Source: Symbiodinium sp. CCMP2592 (lineage: Eukaryota; Sar; Dinophyceae; Suessiales; Symbiodiniaceae). From it: 64,000 nucleotides of DNA. The position numbers were made by a program, and so were the translations under genes. The notes below the pieces were generated by a model. That model did no database searches and was not told the origin of the DNA. It was given only the letters and a program-made list of their open reading frames with translations. Positions 1 to 9,300 of this stretch are shown here, in pieces. Position 1 is the first letter of the stretch, and the number at the start of each line of letters is the position of its first letter. Location: contig CAJNDT010002846.1 of the NCBI GenBank assembly GCA_905221615.1, positions 735,361 through 799,360 of the forward strand. Reading direction: 5' to 3'.

Positions 1-712
1 TTCATCCGTGAAGGTTTGCAGGCCGAAGAGTCGCGAACGGAAAACTCCGACACCAGGGCGACATAAACGCAGTTTTTTCGGTCCGGCAGCAGCTAAGGAA
101 AGAGGAGGCGTGAGAAGCATGAGCCTCTGCTGCGCAAAGAACCTCTTGAGGGGTTTGGGGCAGGGGAATTTCGGAGCGCCGTTCGACATGCGTTTTGGTT
201 GAATGGCTCGCTGCTGATCAATGCTGTAGTGGTTGTTTTGGGTTTCCTGAGTTGTAGAATTTCGAGTTGGGGTGCGCAAGGGATGAGGACGTCGGGATCT
301 ATAAGGCCCATGTGTGGGCAGGCTTCGGTGATTCCACGGTTGGATTTGCCTCCTTCCAAAAATGTGGCTCTGCTTTTTCGTTATCATAATAACAAGGTCC
401 TGTACAAGGAAGTACAGCTGAGACTGTAGGTCACAGGTAAACCTGAACCTCGCGCAACAAACACCCTCTTATTGGACCCACTTGTAAGCCTTTATCGGGT
501 CCTTACTATACCCCTTATAAATGTCTGCTCCACGGCACTTTTTCAACCCCGTATAGCCCTAAACCTTGAACCCAAACCCTAAACCCCGAACTCTGGACCC
601 TGAACCCACACCATATCAAACACCTATAAAAGCGGTTCGAATCTTTGGATCAACGTTCTGCGATTTGGTAGAGCATCCGTCGTTCTGGGCTTTGTTGCGA
701 TATTTTCAGAGA

Positions 713-793
713 GTCCGTGCATACTACCACGGCTGAACTTAGGACTCAGAAGCCATCGTAAAAATGCGTAGCACGATGGTAGTATGCCTGGAC
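713..793. repeat. Short foldback (MITE-like) element
   Basis: The left arm GTCCGTGCATACTACCA is the near-perfect reverse complement of the right arm TGGTAGTATGCCTGGAC. The right flank GACCCTCTAGG also follows related elements near 5690, 8155 and 24600, so this belongs to a dispersed family. Confidence 0.65.
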
Positions 794-1105
794 CCTCTAG
801 GTGCTATAGCGGCGTGTATGTAGGGTGTGAGAGTCCTCGCGGCCTATTGGCCCACACACACGGCTACACTCTTGTATCGCAGCGGTGGCAGTGGCAGTAG
901 GCAGGCGGTTCTTGAATGAACATGCTTTTGCGGCATTCGGAGAGCTATGCATCCGACGAGCTGTTTGCAATGCACACCTAGACGTCAAGACGCAGGGCAG
1001 CAAGACCACCACACACTGCGTACTGTAGGACCCTGATCCTTCCTAAATCCAAAACACCTGGGAAGATCTGGATCGCTCCAGACACTGCTAACTTCCATGG
1101 AGATG

Positions 1106-1203
1106 TACCTATAGTCTCCATTGTAGTTCCTTGTTTAACCAATCTTATAATTAGGATCCTATAAGGTAACCCCAAAAAGGAACTACAATGGAGACTACAG
1201 GTA
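1106..1203. repeat. MITE-like element, family D
   Basis: A 26-bp terminal inverted repeat is seen directly: ACCTATAGTCTCCATTGTAG at the left and CTACAATGGAGACTACAGGT at the right, one mismatch, with the arms continuing into GTTCCTT/AAGGAAC. The interior is only about 45 bp and non-coding. No clear target-site duplication was seen. This is the only copy in the window. Confidence 0.85.
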
Positions 1204-1306
1204 GTAGAGGTTCATATATGGCGCGTCCATTTAGCAGCACTCCAGTAGACGACATTCATACGCAGGGCTCCCTAAACTCTAAAACCCCTGCCAAGCGTGC
1301 CCTGCA

Positions 1307-1387
1307 ATGAGCGGCAAGCGCAAACGCGAGTCCTTGGTGAAGGAGGCGGAAGAGGAAACGGCGCAATTCTGGGATGACCTCAGGCAG
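1307..1387 (+). CDS. BTB gene, exon 1 (start)
   Basis: ATG at 1307 opens 27 codons (MSGKRKRESLVKEAEEE, then TAQFWDDLRQ) ending at a possible GA donor (cag|GAGATT). An alternative GC donor lies four bases earlier. The intronless BTB gene at 27630 begins in the same style ([13 protein letters not shown]), which supports this as the N-terminus. Confidence 0.55.
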
Positions 1388-3088
1388 GAGATTTAGAGCG
1401 ATATGAGGGTTTACAGAGCGTACGCGGTCAGGGTTTTCAAGGGTTTGGGATGTCAGGGTGACAGGTTTCAGGGTTTCCAGTCTGGGGAGTTTTCAGGGTC
1501 TGTTAAGGCCAAGATGTCCCTAAACCCGAAACCCGATCCCCAACCCCTAAACCCTAAACCCGAAAACCCCCAAACCCCAGGCTCTAGACCCTAAACCGCT
1601 GCACAGTGGCAATACTTGGAGGGTCCCGGGACTTAGTAAGTAGGTAGTAGGTAGACTTATGAGTACCCTAAAAGGGACCCTAATTGGGGTTATGGTACTT
1701 ATAAGTCCTTAAAATAACCAGTTACTAAGTCCCCCGACCCTCCAAGTAGAGGATCCCTTTTCAGGTTCCATTATAATCCCTTTGAAACCAAAAAGGGCAC
1801 CCTGTTTATTCCTAGGTTACTCTTAGGTCTAGGGCAATACCCTAAGGCTCAAAATAGCCCAAAAGCCTTACATAGTATGGTCTTTGGGCCCAAAGGGGAT
1901 TAAGGAACCTAGTCTAAGTTACCAAAATGGGGATCTATAAGGGTTCCTTTAAGGCTTCTATAGCTAGGATGCCCAGTAGTACTTTTATTCCCAGGTTCCT
2001 TATAACAGTTGCCCAATATCAAAAAGGGAGCCCTTTTCATTCGTGGGTTACTGGGCATCCTAGTCGTATGTTCCTTACTCTTACAAGGACCGTAAGAAAC
2101 CTACATTTTGTAGGGCTCCTGAATTTGATTTCCTTGTACCTTTTTAGGGTTCCTTACCTTATAGGGTCTAAGGACACACATTTTGAGGCTTTTGGTCCCA
2201 ACGGTCATACTACGTAAGGCTTTTGGGCTATTTTGAGCTTCAGGGTTATACAGAAGCAACCGTAAACCCTTCAAGCCCGTAACCCTTAATAAATCGGAAG
2301 TAGTAAGGAGTATTGCCTGTCATTAAAACTGCCATGGTCGTCTCTATTCAGTGGTTCATGGTTGCGGAGTGCGCGTCGCCTCATTCATGCTGTAATCTGT
2401 AATTGTGTCTCAAAATGAACCTGTTGGATTGCAGTTTCGGGTTCAGGGGTGAGGACAATCCCCACGGTCACAGGCAGTCGACCCTGGTAGGGATGTGTCA
2501 TGAGGGGGGAGGGGTCCTGCAAGTTCTTGTCAGGATTAAGCCGACGTTGCAGCTGCAACTTGCAGCTGCAACTACTTAGCACTCAAGACTCTCTAGACTA
2601 TGGCGATTTCGGGACTCTGACCTCTACCACCTGTACTCTGGAAGCTCTAAGACGCAACATGCCCTGAGGGCCATGTGTGCGCGACAGAGCCCGTCTCTCC
2701 CCCGGACAATACCAAGCGATCCTGGACACAGGGACCCTCCGCAAAGGCCTCCACTCATCCCTGCTGCTTCCTGTAGGCCTTCTTTCAGAAAGGTATATCC
2801 ACTGGGGCGACTGCCATTGCTATCCTGCTTGCTCATGCCAACTGTGTACTATGTGATCAAGACGGTGAATCTGTGACCGCGGATGATTGTAGCAGTTATA
2901 ACAGCAGCAACAGAAGCAGGAACAGCACCAACAGAAGTAGTAGTCGCCGCCGTATAGGTAGTTGTAGTGCTAGTGGTAGCAGTAGATGTAGTAGTAGTAG
3001 TACTAGTAGTAGTAGTAGTAGTAGTATGTAGTAGTAGTAGCAGCAGGAGTAGTAGTAGGAGTAGTAGTAGTAGTAGCAGCAGCAGCAG

Positions 3089-3122
<34 letters not shown>

Positions 3123-3162
3123 CGTAGTCGTAGTAGTAGTCGTAGTAGTAGTCGTAGTAGTC

Positions 3163-3196
<34 letters not shown>

Positions 3197-3326
3197 CAGT
3201 GGGTAGTGGTGGCAGCTGCCGCATGGTAGTAGTCATCGGCGTTGTTGTTGTTGTTGGCGGTGGTGGTCGTGCTGCTGTGTTGCTGTTGCGGTTGCTGCTG
3301 TTGCTGCTGTTGCTGCGGTTGCTGCA

Positions 3327-3359
<33 letters not shown>

Positions 3360-3367
3360 GCGGCTGC

Positions 3368-3398
<31 letters not shown>

Positions 3399-6300
3399 GT
3401 TGTTGTTTTTGTAGGAGGAGAAGGAGGAGGAGGCCGCGGCGGAGCAGGAACAAGGGGAGCAGGAGTGGGAGTCGCTGTCGCCCTGGTCGCTTCCTTTGTT
3501 ATGATTTTGCTATGTCAGGTTGGAGTTCAGTTGCGGCTGCTCGAGCATGGCGAGCTCACAACTGCTTTGTTCTTGCTCCGAGGTTCGGTCTGGATTTGAG
3601 AGTCTGGATCCACGTTTTCGGGGTGCCCCTAGAGGGCCTTCAAAATGCTCTATGATGGTTTAGAATGAACAGAATCTAGATATTCCAAGGTCAAAAGTTC
3701 GAGGTAGTGGAGGTTTTCGGCTTATGGGACTCCGAAGCCTTCGACCGAAATCAAAACCTCTTAGCCTAAACCCTCAACCCAGGGAACCCTTACACAACCC
3801 CTACCAGGGCTGCTCTGAGGGCCACTGACAAGTCACGCCCTGGTTGTAGGGAAAGCAGAAGGGTTGATTTGAGGGTTTCTGCCAGGGCTACTATAGTAGG
3901 GTTTCAGGTTTCGGGCCGTTTAGGGTTTAGGGGTGAGAGTTACCATGCAGGTTCTCATGAATATATTCGTCTAGTGACGCCACGTGAGTACAGCGGAGTT
4001 TAGTACCAACTTGGGCTTCAACATAACATCTCAAATGTTTAAACCCCGGTAACCCTAAACCGTCGAAGCCTACTGACACCCTTACAGAGCCCTATAGATC
4101 CCTGCAAAGGAACCCTCAATCCCGAAGCTCCACGCGCCCATTCCCCGAGCTTAAAACCCACGCGCCTAAACTTTATTCTACCCAAGAGGGTCCATATAAT
4201 ATACAGATTTAGGGTTTAGGGGTTCAGGTTGATTCCTTTAACGGATAATTTGCATAAGGCTTCCTCTAAAGGCCCTTATCGGCTAAACCCTAAACTCCAA
4301 ACCCTATGAGCCCTAAAGCCTAAACCCCTAAACCTGAACAAAGAAGGCCCAGACAGTAGATCGGACCCTTAAAGGATCCTTTAAAGAGTTACTAAGCCTT
4401 CCGACCCTCCAAGCATACTAAACCCTAAACCCCAAACTCTAAACCCTATGAGCCCTAAACCCTGAACCTTTAAAGGAAGCCCTACAGCTCGAACCCTTAA
4501 AGGAACCCTTACAGGATCCCTTGAAGGAGCCTTAGAAGGAACCCTCAAGGGATCCTTTCAACCACCCCCTACTTGGAGGGTCGGGGGACTTAGTGACTGG
4601 GTAGTAAGTAGACTTATAAGTACCCGAAAAGGGATCCTAATTGGGGTTATGGTACCTATAAACCTCTACAAAATAACTACTTAGTAAGTCCCCCGACCCT
4701 CCAAGTAGATACCTCGGGAGGTCTTCCGGTCGATGCTCTCCTCCGGCATGAAAGAGGCACAGCAGCGGAGCATTAAGGTGGAGGTGGCCACGAAGCAGGA
4801 CTCGTTCGGGGGGGGAGTTGGGGTTTACGGTGTAGGATTTGGGGTGTAGGGCTGAGGGTTTAGGATTCAGGGTGTGGGATTTTTTGGGGTTGGAGTTGAG
4901 GGTTTAGGAGTTTGGGTTTAGTGTTTAGCGTTGTCGATTTACGACTTAGCACGGTTTGGGGTTCAAAGGGCTTCTATAAGTTGTTCCTGCAGACCCCACA
5001 ACCCCAAAGCGTTGTTGATCCATTCGCAGTTCTCAAGCCTAAACTGACCTTTGGTTGGTACGGAATGGAAGAATGGTATATAGTAACAGTAGTTATAATG
5101 GTACCTCATGCCTCCATTCCCTACTAACCCAAGGTCAGTAAAGCGGGATCGCGATGTTGAACTTCAACCCCATACCTGCGGGCTGAAGTGCAGATCCCCT
5201 ACCAACTTTGAAAGTACGTATTAAGGCCCCTAGATTAGGCTCTTTAGAAGATCTTTGTAGGCTTCGGGCCACTGAAGACCTGTAGAAGACGTGATGAGAA
5301 TGTTGGTGTGGGCAAGCCGCAACATTCGATGTTGTAGATCCTGCACTCCCCATAATGAGAATGTACCATGTAGTGTAGGCTCATGAAGGTAATGCAGGAT
5401 CTATATCATCAACCGTACAGTCACCCTAAACCATGCCTGAAAGTTCGAAGCCATCCCAAGCCCTGTTACCCCAAACCTTGAAACAAAACGGAGAGGATAC
5501 AACAACAGATCCCTGAAAACACCCATGTACCACAGGGGCAGTAATAATTACATGTAACCCGAAATGCTCCCGGCTAAGCTCCATGGGTTAAGGGTGATAC
5601 CCTAACAAGGACTCAATAATCAGGTACCTTGGTTAGGATAGATAGTAGTTATGTAGGTCAATATTTGGGAGAGTATATGATTACTAGGTACTTGGACCCT
5701 CTAGGGTCAAAGGTCCCCAGAAAGCCCAATAAATACTCCTTAGTTAGGGCATAGTCCTCCCAACAGCCGCAGGATTTCGATGCCTTTTACAGTCTGCTCA
5801 AGCGCCTCCTGGGGAGGCATCCTGTGAAGCTGAGCCTTGGTCAGCGATCACGTTTACTTTTTGCGTTTTGGTTTTAAGGCTCAGGGACTACATTCCGGGA
5901 GCTCATAAGCCGCGTACTTTTCACTTTCCTCGGACACTAAACCCTAGACCCCTAAACCCTAAGGGTCCAAGTACCCAAATAGTAGGGTTTCAGGGTCCAA
6001 AAACCATTCAGGGTATGGATTTGGGGACCTAAAACCCTACTATTTGGGTACTTGGTCCCTCTGGGAAACCCTAAGCCCTGTCGGACACAGGACTGCTCAG
6101 AACGTGGACACCTTGCTCACAATCAGCGACTACTACCAGGCCATGAAGTCCTGCAGCCTGAAAGGGCTAGGGTTTAAAGCTTGATCCTAGAAGAAGAATC
6201 ATCGCAATAACCTCTAAACCTCAAATCGCGAAACCCAAGATATGGTCGAATCTTGGGATTCGGGTCTTTTTGTTGAAATCCAAGATTGCTTTTCTTCCAA

Positions 6301-9300
6301 CCTATTGCAGGCCCGCTATCATACTCCCAACCCTCCGAAGGGCCAAAAACCTATCAGAAACACATACTCAACCTGACAGTCCTTGTCTCATGGTAAACTG
6401 GGTTTGGGTTAGGGAATACCTGGGGATCCAAATACTCTTTAATTAAGGGTCATAACCTACCATTTTTGTGGGTTTGGGGTCACAGGTTTAGGTCAAGTTA
6501 CGATTATTGAAGAGGGATGTATAGTAGCGTCAAGGTTTCCTTCTCATGGTAGCAGAAGTCAAATTCCTTGACAAGAGCCCAGCAAATCTAGACAGGCCGG
6601 CATGGCAGATTTTGTGTTGAGTTCTAAAGTCTTTACAGCAGGTCTTGGTTAAGGGCTTGTTAGGAAGACATGCCGAAACCCCAAATTCTAATCCCTGCAC
6701 CTAAACCCTAAAACCTGAAGCCTAAAACCCAAATCTAAAACCCTAAGCCTTAAACTCTCAATGCCTGTCGCCTGCCCAAATGGGCTTTTGAGACGCTTTC
6801 TGCAGATCGAAAAGAGGCCCTTTAAAAGAAAAGACTCCAAACACTTACGCCCTGAAACAGAAACACACCGCAAAACCTTACCCCAAACTAACCCCCTCAA
6901 ACCCTAAACCTAAGCCCTCAACACCCGGAGCACCGTGCATTCCGTGCGCAGGTGGATCGGCTGAAGAAGGCCTGTGAGGCAACTCTTCTCCGCCTCCCAG
7001 CTTCTGGACTTCTTTGGAATGTTTAGGATGTAGGGTTTACGGGTTAGGGTGTAGGGTTCAGGATTTCTGTCAGTGGGGGGTTTAGGCTTGAGGGTTTACG
7101 AAGGGTGCAAGGACTAGTGTGAAAATCAAAGCTATATCAGCCCTTATCCTTGCTTCCAGAATTTAGACCCCAAGCCCAACTCTAATACATGCCACAATCA
7201 AAGCCCCAGACCCCAAACGGCTACCTGTATCCCCAAACTCTACAAAATAGTAGATTATGACCCCTAATTCACCCTTAAAACAGCAGGCTTCTGGCTCCCC
7301 AAGTAAGCCCTAGACCCTTAACCCTAAACCCCAAACCCCAAACCCAAAACCCTATACCCTATACCCTAAACCCTGTTTAATCATTTGTTAAATCCCTATA
7401 ACCCTGTAAGCCCGAAGCCACTGGAGTGTGCCCTGGGCCGTAGCCCCTGCCTAGGTGACCCCCGCCAGGCTGCTGCAGGTGGGGGGATTGAAACCCTAAA
7501 CCCTTAAACCCGAAACCCTAAACCTACGTTTTGCGGTTTGGGGTTTTGGAGCTTTTGGTTACGCTGCGGGGTTTTCGGTTCCAGATGGTTGTGGAAGTTT
7601 TCGGGGTTCGAAGGTGTTTCAATATGTTTGGGAAAGGCCCTGCACAGGGTCTCGAGGGCTTCGGGAAGATATATGAGGTTATGCCTGAGGTATAGATACC
7701 CCTGACAGTCCCTATATCGCCGTCCCAGAACATCTTCTACTGAGCAAGCCCAGGCAATTTTGCCTATAGTTCGAACCCCATTTGGTGTAAAGATGAATCA
7801 CCGCGTCGGCAGCAAGAATGCAGTGATTCAATGAAACTTGAGCCGGTGATTTGGAGGGTTGAGGGGTTTAGGATGGTTTAGAGGTTTAGGCTCTGAGAGT
7901 TTTAGGGTTGAGGGTCTAGGGAAGAGCAGCAATGATGAATCTGGTGATGGTGAAGTTGATGATGGTGAGGTTGGTGCCATTGAAACTGCTGACGGAAAAT
8001 GATTTTACGGATTGTGATGACGGTGATAATTACTCTAAGGGGTTCCATACATACATATATATATATACACACACTACCATTATGAAATTAGGTTTCCAAA
8101 AGCATCATTAAGGATGGTCTTCTGGGACCTAGTTCCGCAATGGCAGTAGACACGGACCCTCTGGGCTACTGATGATTACGGTAACCCTAAACCCTAAGCC
8201 TCCGAACCGATAGCGTAAGATGCCAATATGTCGTCGGGGACGGAGGTTAGGCATCCATGCTCCCTCGAACAGGGGTTTCGGACGCAACTGCAGACGGAAA
8301 AGGGCTAATAAAACAAAACGGACCGTTTCATGAAGAAGCTATTGCTATCGAGCCCTCTCTTGATCCACAGCCCCGTGCACATCCGCAAATAATGCAGCCG
8401 CGCGAAAACACCATGGCAGGGCCTACCGAAAGCAGCTTTACGGTAACTGAGTTTAGGGTTTTCAGTTTTCAGGGCTTGGGCTTTTCAGGGTTTAGGGCTT
8501 TCAGGGTCAGGGTTTAGGGCTTTCAGGGTTTGGGGTTTAGGAGTTTCAGGGTTTAGGGCTTTCAGGGTTTGGGGTTTAATTAGGGTCTTAGGGCTTTAAG
8601 AGAACTCGCTGCAAGTTGGGCTTCCGAAACCTCCCACAGCGCTACATGCCGGGAGCCGGCTTGCCTCTGGCCCTAAACCCTATAAACCCCTAAACCCTGA
8701 AGCAGACTGTGGACATTCGGCAGGGGTACCACCGGAGACTTGGATGCCCGCACCGTCAAAGTGGTCGGAATTTGATACAAAAAAAGGGGCACCAAGATTT
8801 CTGCACCGTGGCTTCGGTCCCCTCAGTGCAGCAGCACTACAAAAGCGAGTGGGCCAGCGTGAGCGAGGAGCACCATGTAGTATCGATCCGCGGCTTAATT
8901 CGCACTCATGAGTGTTGCGGGGCCCCCTGCTCGGCAGTCCATCCACGGCTCCTGGTCATCGACTGTAAACTAAAAGCCCGATCATCTGTTATACGGACTG
9001 GAATAGGCTTTAGGGTTTTGGGATGGTATTAATATCCCGCTACCCTTATCGTCCGTAAACATATTTTAATAACCCACAAACCCGGTTCAATCGTTGTATT
9101 TCTGATCGTGACCTTTTTCCAGAAACCTTGAGAGGAACCCAGGCCGCTATAGTACGCCAGCTCTAACCCTAAGGGTCCAAGTACTTAATTATCATATACT
9201 GCATATACTCTTTAAAACAGTCACGTGTATTCTTAATGACTAAATCTCTATCCCCAAACCGAGTGCCTAATTCGGTCCTTTGGACCCTTAGGGTAATTAA

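Larger units (their letters stand above)
1..1306. other. Intergenic, no gene recognised
   Basis: No coding stretch here is convincing. The interval holds scattered telomere-like heptamers (around 555-600 and 1270) and two foldback elements listed separately. An open + strand stretch around 853-1028 reads as possible protein (FLNEHAFAAFGELCIRRAVC) but has no recognisable family and the opposite strand is open too, so I did not call it. Confidence 0.5.

Noticed and set aside
2896-3655. Long open frames of poly-Gln/Tyr/Ser/Val/Leu/Cys on both strands
   Set aside because: They are translations of the triplet microsatellite in every frame. Only the 3531-3574 piece has a family motif.
8680-9032. 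Overlapping + (107 codons) and - (88 codons) frames
   Set aside because: Neither has an identifiable motif or phase partner. QHYKSEWASVSEEHHV on + is suggestive but insufficient.
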